This document shows positions 26,297-34,755 of a DNA stretch of 57,173 nucleotides, piece after piece (position 1 is the stretch's first letter; the number at the start of each line of letters is the position of its first letter). This stretch comes from Shimia sp. (GTDB taxonomy: Bacteria; Pseudomonadota; Alphaproteobacteria; Rhodobacterales; Rhodobacteraceae). Made by a program: the position numbers and the translations under genes. Location of the stretch: assembly GCA_024224295.1 (NCBI GenBank), contig JAAENN010000339.1, positions 1 to 57,173 on the forward strand. The letters run 5' to 3'. The notes under the pieces are model-generated. The model did no database searches. It saw only the letters and a program-made list of their open reading frames with translations, and was not told where the DNA came from.

Positions 26297-26800
26297 TTAC
26301 CCCTCGGTTTGGCCCCGCTCCACCAGCAGCGCCTCAATTATCTGAGCCATGGATTTGGCCTCAGACCCGGGCGTGACGCCGCCAATGCCCACCCGACGGC
26401 CAAACGCCCACCAAAGCCCCGGTTGCCATTTGCGCGACCGGGGTTTTTTGAGATGTACGGTAAAGCCATTGGAAGGCTTCAAATCAAACATGCCACGCTT
26501 GATGGCTGCAATATCGTCCAGCGTTGCAATTTCCTCGCCAGAGGTGCTGCGCATGCCGCCACGCGTCAACTCAATGGTGTGCTCTGTGGCCCGCCGCGTT
26601 GCTTCTGCAAGCCAAAGCGTCAAGCCGCCGAGAACCAGCAAGAACAGCCGCCAGTGCAGCGCCGGCGCAGTGGTCAGCGCAATGTAGATCAGTACGCCCC
26701 CCAGCAAAAACAGCGTTACCATGCCAAACAGGCGGCGCATGGGGGAAGCGGTGATGGTGGCCAGAACCTCTGAGAGGTCCGAAGTGTCTTGCGTGGTCAT
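26297..26800 (-). CDS. Small inner-membrane protein of unknown function
   Basis: A 167-residue protein. ATG 26800 is used, with AGGA six bases upstream; the longer open frame overlaps the aldo/keto reductase gene. Two adjacent hydrophobic segments (LFGMVTLFLLGGVLIYIALT and RLFLLVLGGLTLWLAEA) form a hairpin. They are followed by a cytosolic domain with ELTRGGMRSTSGEEIATLDDIAAIKRGMFDLKPSNGFTVHLKK, a PH-like wording seen in many small roseobacter membrane proteins. It follows the aldo/keto reductase by 16 bases on the same strand and may be co-transcribed. Confidence 0.75.
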   Translation of the reverse strand: MTTQDTSDLSEVLATITASPMRRLFGMVTLFLLGGVLIYIALTTAPALHWRLFLLVLGGLTLWLAEATRRATEHTIELTRGGMRSTSGEEIATLDDIAAIKRGMFDLKPSNGFTVHLKKPRSRKWQPGLWWAFGRRVGIGGVTPGSEAKSMAQIIEALLVERGQTEG

Positions 26801-26816
26801 GTCTGTCCTGACGGAG

Positions 26817-27860
26817 TTAAAACGGCATCGGATGCGCGCGATGCGCGGCGCTGATGTCTTTAAGCACTTCTGCGCTGAGCCGCAAATCGGCACCAGCCAA
26901 AATGTGTTCAAGCTGCTCAATCGTGGTTGCGCCAAAAATAGACGAACACATGAACGGCCGCTGCACCGTGAAAGCCATTGCCATATGCACCGGGTCCAAT
27001 TCATGCTTGTCGGCAATTTCCAAATAGGCTTGCACCGCATCAAACACCCGTGGGCTCACCCGCCCACCAAGGTCGCCATTGATCGACTTTCGGGACCCAG
27101 TCGGCGTTGCGTTCTCCTGATACTTGCCGGTTAGCAGGCCGGTGGCCAGCGGTGAAAACGCCAGAATGCCAACATCTTCGTTCACACAGAGTTCCGCCAG
27201 ATCCGTGTCCGCCATTCGGCAGAGAAGCGAGTATTCATTCTGGATTGACGCCACCCGTGGCCCACCTTTGTCCTCAGACATCCGCAACCACTGCGCTGTG
27301 CCCCATGTGCTTTCATTGGACAGACCAAATGCCCGGATGCGCCCCTTGTCGACCTCTTTCTGCAAGGCTTCCAACGCCTCTTCCATATGCGCCAACGTGT
27401 CCGCTTTGTTTTGCCCCGATGGGTCAAAGTCCCAATTTTGGCGGAACATATAAGATCCGCGATTGGGCCAGTGGAACTGATAGAGGTCGATATAATCAGT
27501 CTGAAGTCGCTTGAGAGACCCTTCGATGGCTTCGGGAATGGTCTTCGCGGAGATCAGCGCCCCATCGCGCACATGTGCTAAGCCCGCGCCGGAATGCTTC
27601 GTTGCCAGAACCATGTCTTTGCGGCGACCGGTCTTGGCAAACCAGGTGCCAATAATTTCTTCGGTGCGCCCCTGGGTTTCCGGGCTTATCGGGTTCACCG
27701 GATACATCTCAGCTGCATCGACAAAATTGATGCCCGCGTCCAGTGACATATCAATCTGCTGATGCGCCTCCGCCTCATCGGTTTGCGTGCCAAAAGTCAT
27801 TGTGCCGAGGCAAAACTCTGACACCTCAATGCCGGTGCGGCCCAAAGGGTTCATTTTCAT
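26817..27860 (-). CDS. Aldo/keto reductase, Tas-like
   Basis: NADPH-dependent oxidoreductase with TIM-barrel fold, 347 residues. Visible are GTMTFGTQTDEAEAHQQIDMSLDAGINFVDAAEMYP (catalytic Asp and Tyr region), a lysine in VLATKHSG, DLYQFHWP with the active-site histidine, and a C-terminal GATTIEQLEHILAGADLRLS. The insert PVNPISPETQGRTEEIIGTWF is typical of the Tas/YajO branch. The true substrate is unknown. The gene is separated from the ureohydrolase upstream by an intergenic hairpin repeat. Confidence 0.92.
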   Translation of the reverse strand: MKMNPLGRTGIEVSEFCLGTMTFGTQTDEAEAHQQIDMSLDAGINFVDAAEMYPVNPISPETQGRTEEIIGTWFAKTGRRKDMVLATKHSGAGLAHVRDGALISAKTIPEAIEGSLKRLQTDYIDLYQFHWPNRGSYMFRQNWDFDPSGQNKADTLAHMEEALEALQKEVDKGRIRAFGLSNESTWGTAQWLRMSEDKGGPRVASIQNEYSLLCRMADTDLAELCVNEDVGILAFSPLATGLLTGKYQENATPTGSRKSINGDLGGRVSPRVFDAVQAYLEIADKHELDPVHMAMAFTVQRPFMCSSIFGATTIEQLEHILAGADLRLSAEVLKDISAAHRAHPMPF

Positions 27861-27924
27861 GGAAGCTCATCCTGTCGCAAGTGTTTGCGCTTAACTTAAA
27901 GGCTGTGGCGTTGATCGCAAGCGG

Positions 27925-27990
27925 GTCACGGGGGCTAGCCCCCGCTTGGCTGTGCAAAGTCTCCCCCGAGATATTTTAAGAACGAGAGGA
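27925..27990 (+). repeat. Intergenic hairpin repeat, family II, copy 2
   Basis: A perfect palindromic stem CGGGGGC/GCCCCCG around TA (27929-27944) is followed about 20 bp on by CCCCGAGATATTTT and an AAGAACGAGAGG tail. It lies between the speB-like stop and the aldo/keto reductase start. Confidence 0.65.
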
Positions 27991-27996
27991 GCGGGA

Positions 27997-28956
27997 TCAG
28001 CATTTCTCGCGAGCGTGGAAGATAAAGCCCAACGTGTTGAGCAAAAGCTGCGCCGCAAGGATGGCGGTGGAGCCTGTTGGATCGTAATCTGGCGCTACTT
28101 CGACAAGGTCGATACCGACCACCTCATGCCGTCTGGCCAAGGCCTGCATCATCTCCAGCACGTCGTAATACAGGAACCCGCCATGGCTTGGCGTGCCTGT
28201 GCCTGGCGCAATCGACGGGCAGAAGGCGTCAATATCCACAGTCACATAGACCCGCGCGCCTTGGGGAATGCGGTTGATCAACGCCTCGGCCCCCAGCTTG
28301 CGCGCTTGCCGCACGCTGAGAATGTCGCTGCCCATCGCCCGCGCATCAGCATAGCCTTCCTTTGCAGTGGAGCTGACGTTGCGGATGCCCACCTGCGTAA
28401 GGCCTGTGACATAGGCTTTCTCCGCTGCGCGCCGCATCGGATTGCCATGACCAAAGCGCACCCCGTGGCGCTCATCGACAAAATCCAGATGCGCGTCGAT
28501 CTGCAAAATGTGTATTGGTCCCTGATCGTCAAACGCATTGATGCAAGGGATGTTGATCGAATGATCCCCGCCAATGGTGACCGGCAAGGCACCCGCCTTG
28601 AGCATCGCCCGCACCCCTGCCTCAATATTGGCATGACTTTTTAGGGTGTCGGTGTGCACGATATCCGCGTCACCAATATCCACAATCCGCACCGAGCCCG
28701 GCAGATAGGTAGCATCATCCTCATGATCATAGGCCCCCGCATGGCCGAAGCTGAACAAGGTTGACGCCTCCCGCACCGCCCGCGGCCCAAACCGCGCGCC
28801 GCTGCGCCATTGCGTGCCAAAATCAAACGGCGCGCCCATCACGGCCACATCCGCCTCAATGGCCGCCCAATCCGGCTGATACGCCCGCTTGCCAAAGGTC
28901 GAAATCCCTACAAACGGCAAATCCAGCCGTCCATCTTCATAGCCATGTCCTGCCAT
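27997..28956 (-). CDS. speB: Ureohydrolase: agmatinase or related guanidino-acid hydrolase
   Basis: Dimanganese enzyme releasing urea from a guanidino compound. The third of three consecutive ATGs (28956) is chosen: AAGGAG lies six bases upstream. The 319-residue product has the metal-ligand motifs TIGGDHS, IDAHLDFVDERHG and DIDAFCPSIAPGTGTPSHGG. The usual DIDxLDP is DIDAFCP here. This is not a ligand change, but it marks a subgroup whose substrate (agmatine, guanidinobutyrate or other) is uncertain. The gene is divergent from an imuA-like gene whose LexA site also lies 68 bp upstream of this start. Confidence 0.88.
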   Translation of the reverse strand: MAGHGYEDGRLDLPFVGISTFGKRAYQPDWAAIEADVAVMGAPFDFGTQWRSGARFGPRAVREASTLFSFGHAGAYDHEDDATYLPGSVRIVDIGDADIVHTDTLKSHANIEAGVRAMLKAGALPVTIGGDHSINIPCINAFDDQGPIHILQIDAHLDFVDERHGVRFGHGNPMRRAAEKAYVTGLTQVGIRNVSSTAKEGYADARAMGSDILSVRQARKLGAEALINRIPQGARVYVTVDIDAFCPSIAPGTGTPSHGGFLYYDVLEMMQALARRHEVVGIDLVEVAPDYDPTGSTAILAAQLLLNTLGFIFHAREKC

Positions 28957-29019
28957 CATCATCTCCTTGTTTGATGTGACGGTGACGGATTTTTGCCCCA
29001 CCGTAAAGTATTCCAGATA

Positions 29020-29048
29020 TTGAGAACAAATAAAGAACATGCTATCTT
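29020..29048 (+). promoter_or_regulatory. Predicted promoter of the imuA-like gene
   Basis: TTGAGA (29020-29025) and TATCTT (29043-29048) are exactly 17 bp apart. The start site seven bases on would coincide with the ATG at 29055, so the mRNA would be leaderless. The LexA site occupies most of the spacer. Confidence 0.6.
29024..29038. promoter_or_regulatory. LexA (SOS) box
   Basis: GAACAAATAAAGAAC is an exact match, on the reverse strand, to GTTC-N7-GTTC, the alphaproteobacterial LexA site. It overlaps the -35 element and spacer of the imuA-like promoter, where bound LexA would block transcription. Confidence 0.8.
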
Positions 29049-29054
29049 CACGCC

Positions 29055-29672
29055 ATGGCCACCCACTTCCTCAAACGCGCGCCCTCCCGCCCGGCAGACG
29101 CCCTTGCCCCCTTGCCTGAGATGACCCTGTCTCTGGCGCGCCTGCACGAGGCCTGCGGCCCGGCGCGCTATTGCTTTGCCCTGTGGCTGGCACATCAGGC
29201 CAAAGGCCCGCTTTTCTGGATTGCCCCGGATTGGGGCGCAGCACCGCTCAACCCCGCCGGCATGGCGCCTTTCCTCAACCCCGGTAGCGTGACCTTTGTC
29301 AGCCCCCGACGCCCTGAAGAAGTGCTCTGGAGCATGGAAGAAGTGTTGCGCGCCGGAACAGTGCCATTGGTTGTGGCCGACCTGCCCGGCCCGCCCGCAC
29401 TTACACCTGTGCGCCGTCTGCATCTGGCAGCCGAAACCGGCGCCAAGGCCAGCGGCAGAGCGCCTCTGGGACTGATCCTGACCCCCGGGGAAGGCGGCGC
29501 GCAAGGCATCGAAAGCCGCTGGTACATGGCACCGGATCACCGCGCCGACAGCGACGCATGGTCACTCACCCGCCTGCGCGCCCGCAACGCCCCCCCGCAA
29601 AGCTGGCAGCTCACCGGGTTGCCCCATGCCCCCAAACTGACCTCACGGGGCAGCGATGCCGAGATAGCCTGA
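29055..29672 (+). CDS. ImuA-like protein (SOS mutagenesis family, degenerate RecA/SulA fold)
   Basis: A 205-residue protein resembling ImuA, the partner of ImuB and DnaE2 in damage-induced mutagenesis. Shared elements are LHEACGPARYCFALWLAHQAKGPLFWIAPDWG, NPGSVTFVSPRRPEEVLWSMEEVLRAG, LTPVRRLHLAAETGAKASG and IESRWYMAPD. There is no P-loop, as in many short ImuA relatives. imuB and dnaE2 are absent from the window, so the gene is alone. A LexA box and promoter immediately precede it, supporting SOS control independently of similarity. No ribosome-binding site is seen, in keeping with leaderless translation. Its last 30 bases overlap the convergent tetR-type gene. Confidence 0.75.
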   Translation: MATHFLKRAPSRPADALAPLPEMTLSLARLHEACGPARYCFALWLAHQAKGPLFWIAPDWGAAPLNPAGMAPFLNPGSVTFVSPRRPEEVLWSMEEVLRAGTVPLVVADLPGPPALTPVRRLHLAAETGAKASGRAPLGLILTPGEGGAQGIESRWYMAPDHRADSDAWSLTRLRARNAPPQSWQLTGLPHAPKLTSRGSDAEIA

Positions 29673-30263
29673 CGCCGCCCGCATCACCCGCATCTGTAAC
29701 GCGTCTGCATCCGTCTCACCTCGCAGCAACGCGCCATCGATCATGCCTCGACAGAGTGACAACAAGTCCAGCGCCGCCACCTCCACATCCGTCACGCCAT
29801 GGCGTCGCAACACCCGCTGCAACACATCCACAATCGCTGCGGTCAGCACCGCGCCCTCTTCCGACAATGGCACCAAGGCCGCGGCGCGATCCAAAGCTTG
29901 CGACAGCTGCGGCCAGCCCTTCTGATGCGCGATGGTGGCCGCCACCAACGCCGCCAAAGCCTCAAGCAACGCGCTATCTCGATACGCCAACTCGGCCGCT
30001 TGCAACCCATGCAAAAGCCGCGCCCGCTTGGCGCGCACCATCTCGGCAATAATCGCCTCTTTGTTGGGAAAATACTGATAAAGCGACCCCACGGACACGC
30101 CCGCCCGCTCAGCCACCGCATTGGTGTTGAACCCTTCAAAGCCCTGCCCAACCAGAATGTGAGCCGAGGCCTGCAAGATCGCATCTACGGTTGCCTGCGC
30201 CCGCGCCTGACGCGGTTTTTTACGTGGACTTGCAGACGGTTGCACAGAAATCTTCAAGGGCAT
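29643..30263 (-). CDS. TetR-family transcriptional regulator
   Basis: A 206-residue repressor-type protein starting at ATG 30263. The N-terminal helix-turn-helix is clear: ARAQATVDAILQASAHILVGQGFEGFNTNAVAERAGVSVGSLYQYFPNKEAIIAEMV. The ligand domain follows. It is divergent from the SDR gene, with an inverted repeat between them, so it probably controls that gene, perhaps also the MFS gene, and itself. Its 3' end overlaps the imuA-like 3' end by 30 bases in antisense. Confidence 0.9.
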   Translation of the reverse strand: MPLKISVQPSASPRKKPRQARAQATVDAILQASAHILVGQGFEGFNTNAVAERAGVSVGSLYQYFPNKEAIIAEMVRAKRARLLHGLQAAELAYRDSALLEALAALVAATIAHQKGWPQLSQALDRAAALVPLSEEGAVLTAAIVDVLQRVLRRHGVTDVEVAALDLLSLCRGMIDGALLRGETDADALQMRVMRAASGYLGIAAP

Positions 30264-30279
30264 AGCAAAGCGAGTCCAA

Positions 30280-30303
30280 AATATGAATAAACACTCGCAT
30301 ATT
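30280..30303. promoter_or_regulatory. Inverted repeat between tetR-type and SDR genes
   Basis: AATATG and CATATT arms are separated by 12 bases in the 72-bp divergent region. Placement fits a TetR operator overlapping both promoters; the arms are short. Confidence 0.4.
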
Positions 30304-30335
30304 GACGGAACCACACTTCAACACAAGGTCTTTCA

Positions 30336-31073
30336 ATGCCTCACTTCTCCCATCACAGCATTCTTATCACCGGTGCCACCGGCGGTATCGGCCGCGCGCT
30401 CACCCGCGCCCTGACCGACGCCGGCGCATTGGTCATCGCCACCGGACGCAGCGTACAGGCGCTGGATCGATTAAACGGTGTGCCCTCTGACACGCTGAAG
30501 AAAATTCAGGCGGACCTCTCCCAAGCCGAGGGACGTGACACCCTGCTGGCCCAAATCCAAGGCTACCACGTCTCCGGCATCATCCACGCGGCGGGCGTGC
30601 AGTTTGCCCAAAATATCCCCGAAGGTCTCGCCAAACACCCGCGCCAATCCGAGCTGGAGCTGGCCCTCAACTTGCAAGCCCCCATCCATCTCACCAGCGC
30701 CCTGCTCCCCAAGCTGGCACAGCACCCCAAACCTTTTGTCTCCGCAATCACCTCCTCACTGGCCCTGGCCCCCAAACGGGACGCGCCCACCTACTGCGCC
30801 ACCAAGGCGGGCCTGCGCCACTATCTGCGCGCCCTGCGCTATCAATGCGCCGACGCCATTCCACAACTGCTGGTGAACGAAGTCCTGCCCGCACTGGTGG
30901 ACACCCCAATGACCGCCGGTCGCGGCACCGGCAAAGACAGCCCGGAGAAGGTCGCCACCGAAATCCTGCGCGGGCTCGTCGATCAAAAGTCAGAAACATG
31001 GATTGGCAAAGCTCGACTGCTGCGCGGCATCAATCGGGTCAGCCCCTCTTTGGCGGCACGCATTTTGCGATAG
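30336..31073 (+). CDS. Short-chain dehydrogenase/reductase
   Basis: NAD(P)-dependent Rossmann-fold oxidoreductase of 245 residues. Motifs: cofactor loop TGATGGIG at residue 8, HAAGVQFA in place of the NAG region, and the catalytic serine (ITSSLAL) with Tyr-x3-Lys in TYCATKAGL. The C-terminus GKARLLRGINRVSPSLAARILR has a short amphipathic stretch often found in lipid-active members. Divergent from a TetR regulator, followed 71 bp on by an MFS gene. Substrate unknown. Confidence 0.93.
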   Translation: MPHFSHHSILITGATGGIGRALTRALTDAGALVIATGRSVQALDRLNGVPSDTLKKIQADLSQAEGRDTLLAQIQGYHVSGIIHAAGVQFAQNIPEGLAKHPRQSELELALNLQAPIHLTSALLPKLAQHPKPFVSAITSSLALAPKRDAPTYCATKAGLRHYLRALRYQCADAIPQLLVNEVLPALVDTPMTAGRGTGKDSPEKVATEILRGLVDQKSETWIGKARLLRGINRVSPSLAARILR

Positions 31074-31144
31074 CTGCACAGAAAACGACACGCCCAAGTC
31101 GAATTCCCTCTAGTCATTGCGCAGCAAAACGCCATGGTGCTCCT

Positions 31145-32404
31145 ATGCGTATGATCATCACTTTCTCGGCCCTGTTCCTCTCGGTCATCCTACTGCAGCT
31201 CAGTTCCGGCGGCGTGGGGCCTTTGGATGCTCTCTCTGGCATCGCGCTGGACTTCACCACAGAGCAAATTGGTCTATTGGGGTCGGCGCATTTTCTGGGG
31301 TTCTTCATTGGCTGTTGGTGGTCGCCACGCCTGATGGGCAGCGTCGGTCACTCGCGCGCCTTTGCCACATTCACGGCGATGGGGGCCATTGGCCTGCTGG
31401 GCCACTTCATCATCGTGGACCCTTACGCTTGGGCGTTGATGCGGGTGGCCTCCGGCCTCTGTGTCGCAGGCTGTTTCACCGTGGTCGAGGCTTGGCTGCA
31501 ATCCAAGGTCACCAACGAAACCCGTGGCCGCGCCATGGGCACCTACCGTGTGGTTGATATGGTCGCCTCCCTCGGGGCTCAACTGGTGATTAGCGTGTTG
31601 GAACCAGCCTCCTATGTGTCTTACAACCTGCTCGCGCTGTTGTGCTGCGCGGCACTGTTGCCGATCACTCTGACCACATCCCCACAACCCAAAACACCGG
31701 ACGCCCCACGCCTACGCCCAAGCTTGGCCTATGCCCGTTCTCCGCTGGCAGTTGCTGGCGTGATTGTTGCCGCGCTCAGTTCCGCCTCTTTTCGCATGGT
31801 GGGACCGGTTTACGGTACCGAGGTGGGTTTACAGATTGGACAAATTGCTTGGTTCCTTGCCGCCTTTGTACTGGGCGGCGCCATAGCGCAATATCCTGTT
31901 GGCTGGCTGGCCGACAAATTTGACCGCCGCTGGGTGTTGATTTGGTTGTCTGCCGCCGCCGTGGTATCTTGCGCAACAACCGTCGCCATGGGCGCAGGCA
32001 GTACAGCCATGATAATGCTCAACGCGGCTTTCTTTGGCTTTACGTCTTTCCCGATTTACTCGGTTTCCGCCGCCCACGCCAATGACTTCGCCACCTCCGA
32101 AGAACGCGTGGAGCTCTCCGCCGCCCTCATGTTCTTCTTTGCTGTCGGCGCCATCGGCACTCCGCTGTTGGCTTCCGGCTTAATCGAACGCTTTGGCCCA
32201 CCTGCCCTCTTCATCATGATTGCCGCCGGTCACGCCTTGCTCATTGTCTTTGGCCTGACCCGCATGTTGGCCCGTCCCACCGCCGCACACCGCACACGTT
32301 ACGTCTACGCACCACGCACGTCCTTCACTGTGGGCCGCATCACAAAACGTCAGCGAGAAAAGCCCAATCGCACCGAAGACACACCGCCATCCGAAGGCAA
32401 ATAG
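31145..32404 (+). CDS. MFS transporter
   Basis: A 419-residue inner-membrane transporter with about twelve predicted helices in two bundles. The start MRMIITFSALFLSVILLQLSSGG enters the first helix directly. Helix 2-3 has WWSPRLMGSVGHSRAF, and the second half has the equivalent GWLADKFDRRWVL, the MFS loop motif. The region resembles the YcaD branch. A Lys/Arg-rich tail (RITKRQREKPNRTED) is cytosolic. Possibly controlled with the upstream TetR/SDR pair. Cargo unknown. ATG 31151 is a close alternative start. Confidence 0.88.
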   Translation: MRMIITFSALFLSVILLQLSSGGVGPLDALSGIALDFTTEQIGLLGSAHFLGFFIGCWWSPRLMGSVGHSRAFATFTAMGAIGLLGHFIIVDPYAWALMRVASGLCVAGCFTVVEAWLQSKVTNETRGRAMGTYRVVDMVASLGAQLVISVLEPASYVSYNLLALLCCAALLPITLTTSPQPKTPDAPRLRPSLAYARSPLAVAGVIVAALSSASFRMVGPVYGTEVGLQIGQIAWFLAAFVLGGAIAQYPVGWLADKFDRRWVLIWLSAAAVVSCATTVAMGAGSTAMIMLNAAFFGFTSFPIYSVSAAHANDFATSEERVELSAALMFFFAVGAIGTPLLASGLIERFGPPALFIMIAAGHALLIVFGLTRMLARPTAAHRTRYVYAPRTSFTVGRITKRQREKPNRTEDTPPSEGK

Positions 32405-32415
32405 CCGCCAAATTT

Positions 32416-32459
32416 GCACCTCCGTAATACAGTCGCGATACAGACGCATTACCGACGTG
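32416..32459 (+). repeat. Dispersed repeat, family I (11-bp units), copy B
   Basis: Three 11-bp units (CGTAATACAGT, CGCGATACAGA, CGCATTACCGA) after GCACCTC, ending in CGTG. It lies 11 bp after the MFS stop and 68 bp before metG. Same orientation as copy A. Confidence 0.65.
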
Positions 32460-32527
32460 AAAATTCGCCTGTGGAATTGGACTTATCTTTGGGCTAATGG
32501 GGTCTGAAACAGTTAAGGGACACCCAC

Positions 32528-34249
32528 ATGGCGCGCCATCTGATCACCTCGGCCTTGCCGTATATCAACGGCATCAAACACCTAGGCAACCTCGTTGGCA
32601 GCCAGCTGCCCGCCGATCTTTTCGCCCGCTACATGCGCGCGCGCGGCCATGAAGTTCTGTTCCTTTGCGCCACAGATGAACACGGCACTCCCGCCGAATT
32701 GGCCGCCGCAAAAGCCGGTAAGGATGTCGCCGATTACTGCGCCGAAATGCACGCTGTTCAGACCAAAATTGCCGACGGATTCCGCCTGTCATTTGATCAC
32801 TTTGGCCGCTCTTCCAGCCAGGAGAACCACGCACTAACCCAACACTTCGCAGGCCGTCTCGCCGACATGGGTCTGATCCGAGAAGTGTCTGAAAAGATGG
32901 TCTATTCCAACGCTGACGACCGCTTCCTGCCGGACCGCTATATCGAAGGCACCTGCCCTAACTGCGGCTTTGAAAGCGCGCGTGGGGATCAGTGCGACAA
33001 CTGCACCAAACAGCTTGATCCCACCGATCTGATCAACCCCTACTCGACCATCTCCGGCTCCACAGATCTGGAAGAGCGCGAGACCAAACACCTGTTCCTT
33101 TGCCAATCGCAAATGCGCGACAAACTGCAAGCATGGATCGACAGCAAAACCGACTGGCCAGTGCTGACAACTTCGATTGCCAACAAATGGCTCAATGACG
33201 GCGACGGCTTGCAGGACCGCGGCATCACCCGCGATCTCGACTGGGGCGTGCCTGTTAAGAAAGGCGGCGAAGACTGGCCCGGCATGGAAGGCAAAGTCTT
33301 CTACGTCTGGTTCGACGCCCCAATCGAATACATCGCCTGTGCTCAAGAATGGGTCGCAGCCGAAAAAGGCACGGATTGGGAGCGCTGGTGGCGGACCGAC
33401 AAGGGCGCAGAAGATGTGACCTACACCCAATTCATGGGCAAGGATAATGTCCCGTTCCATACTCTGTCTTTCCCAGCGACAATTCTCGGCTCCGAAGAGC
33501 CTTGGAAAGCTGTGGATTACATTAAATCTTTCAATTACTTGAACTATGATGGCGGCCAGTTCTCCACCTCGCGTGGCCGTGGCGTATTCATGGATCAAGC
33601 GCTTAAAATCCTGCCGTCGGACTACTGGCGGTGGTGGCTGCTAAGCCATGCACCAGAGAGCTCTGACAGCGAATTCACTTGGGAGAATTTCCAGCAATCT
33701 GTGAACAAAGACCTCGCAGACGTGCTTGGCAACTTCGTCAGCCGCGTTACCAAATTCTGCCGGTCCAAGTTTGGCGAAGAAGTGCCGGCTGGCGGCACCG
33801 AATACTGGGGCTACGACGAAGAGGAACTCGTTAAGGAACTAACCCTCAAAATTCGCTCCTACGAGCAACACATGACTAACATGGAAGTGCGCAAGTCTGC
33901 ACAGGAACTGCGGGCTATTTGGGTAGCTGGAAACGAGTATCTACAAAATGCTGCGCCATGGTCAGCTTTCAAGGAATCTCCTGAAAAAGCGGCAATGCAA
34001 ATCCGCCTCGCCCTGAACTTGATCCGGCTCTATGCCGTGATTTCAGCACCTTTCATTCCGGATGCCAAGGAAACCTTGTTGGCTGCGATGCAAACTGAGG
34101 ACACCAGCTGGCCAGATGATGTGTCGGCGGCTCTCGAGGCTTTGCAACCCGGCCACACCTTCACCGTGCCAGATGTCACCTTCCGCAAGATCAGCGATGA
34201 TGAACGCGAAGAGTGGCAAGAGAAATTCGCAGGCAAACGCGACAGCTGA
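32528..34249 (+). CDS. metG: Methionyl-tRNA synthetase
   Basis: Charges tRNA-Met. The 573-residue class I synthetase has the HIGH-like motif [10 protein letters not shown] at residue 12, a zinc knuckle pair [17 protein letters not shown] near 144, and the KMSKS equivalent FSTSRGRG near 345. The anticodon-binding helical domain follows. It lacks a C-terminal EMAP domain, as expected for this shorter type. An AAGGGA lies seven bases before the ATG. A strong terminator follows the stop. Confidence 0.97.
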   Translation: MARHLITSALPYINGIKHLGNLVGSQLPADLFARYMRARGHEVLFLCATDEHGTPAELAAAKAGKDVADYCAEMHAVQTKIADGFRLSFDHFGRSSSQENHALTQHFAGRLADMGLIREVSEKMVYSNADDRFLPDRYIEGTCPNCGFESARGDQCDNCTKQLDPTDLINPYSTISGSTDLEERETKHLFLCQSQMRDKLQAWIDSKTDWPVLTTSIANKWLNDGDGLQDRGITRDLDWGVPVKKGGEDWPGMEGKVFYVWFDAPIEYIACAQEWVAAEKGTDWERWWRTDKGAEDVTYTQFMGKDNVPFHTLSFPATILGSEEPWKAVDYIKSFNYLNYDGGQFSTSRGRGVFMDQALKILPSDYWRWWLLSHAPESSDSEFTWENFQQSVNKDLADVLGNFVSRVTKFCRSKFGEEVPAGGTEYWGYDEEELVKELTLKIRSYEQHMTNMEVRKSAQELRAIWVAGNEYLQNAAPWSAFKESPEKAAMQIRLALNLIRLYAVISAPFIPDAKETLLAAMQTEDTSWPDDVSAALEALQPGHTFTVPDVTFRKISDDEREEWQEKFAGKRDS

Positions 34250-34256
34250 ACAATCA

Positions 34257-34285
34257 AAAGCGCGGTCAATTGGCCGCGCTTTTTC
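34257..34285 (+). terminator. Intrinsic terminator after metG
   Basis: Stem AGCGCGG (34259-34265) with CCGCGCT (34274-34280), an eight-base loop, followed by T's. It begins within ten bases of the metG stop. Confidence 0.88.
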
Positions 34286-34409
34286 TTTCACTCTCCTCTC
34301 CTCAGCCCTCCGCGTGACAAAGGTCAAGGTCGAAACGCTCGACTCACGGTACCGCTTTGGTCAATGATGAAGTCGTGCATTCCCTTTTGCACTCAAAGGA
34401 GATTGATCC

Positions 34410-34565
34410 ATGGAAGCCATTCTGAATGTGTTCTGGAGTCTTATTGAAGCGCTCCCGCCAGTTGTGTCCGCGTCCCTCCTGATGCTGGGCATCAGCGTCT
34501 TTGTTGCGCTCATTCTGGGGTTCGTTGTGGCCAGCATCGCCTCCGGCAAGGAAGCTCGAACCTAA
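34410..34565 (+). CDS. Small membrane protein, 51 residues
   Basis: A short open frame with a strong AAAGGAG eight bases before ATG 34410. The product starts MEAILNVFWSLIEALPPVV, continues as one long hydrophobic helix (SASLLMLGISVFVALILGFVVASIA) and ends SGKEART*. The basic end suggests a C-terminus-in orientation. The quality of the ribosome-binding site and the clean transmembrane design argue for a real gene. It has its own space between the metG terminator and tRNA-Leu. No family recognised. Confidence 0.7.
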   Translation: MEAILNVFWSLIEALPPVVSASLLMLGISVFVALILGFVVASIASGKEART

Positions 34566-34599
34566 CCGACCGAAAGTCTAATTATTTTCATATAGTTAC

Positions 34600-34687
34600 T
34601 GGTACCCGCGGCCGGACTCGAACCGGCACGGCCATATTCGGCCTAGAGATTTTAAGTCTCCTGTGTCTACCATTCCACCACGCGGGC
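34600..34687 (-). tRNA. tRNA-Leu (anticodon TAA)
   Basis: The minus strand folds into a full type II tRNA. The acceptor GCCCGCG pairs with CGCGGGT (one G-U at the end), the D arm has GGTAGACAC, the anticodon loop CTTAAAA shows TAA, there is a long variable arm, and the T arm contains GGTTCGAGTCC. CCA is encoded. Confidence 0.95.
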
Positions 34688-34755
34688 AACCAATACGCTA
34701 ACTAAGGTCAGCGGCGAGACAATAGCCACTTTGCGCCTGGTGTAAAGTGCCGAAA

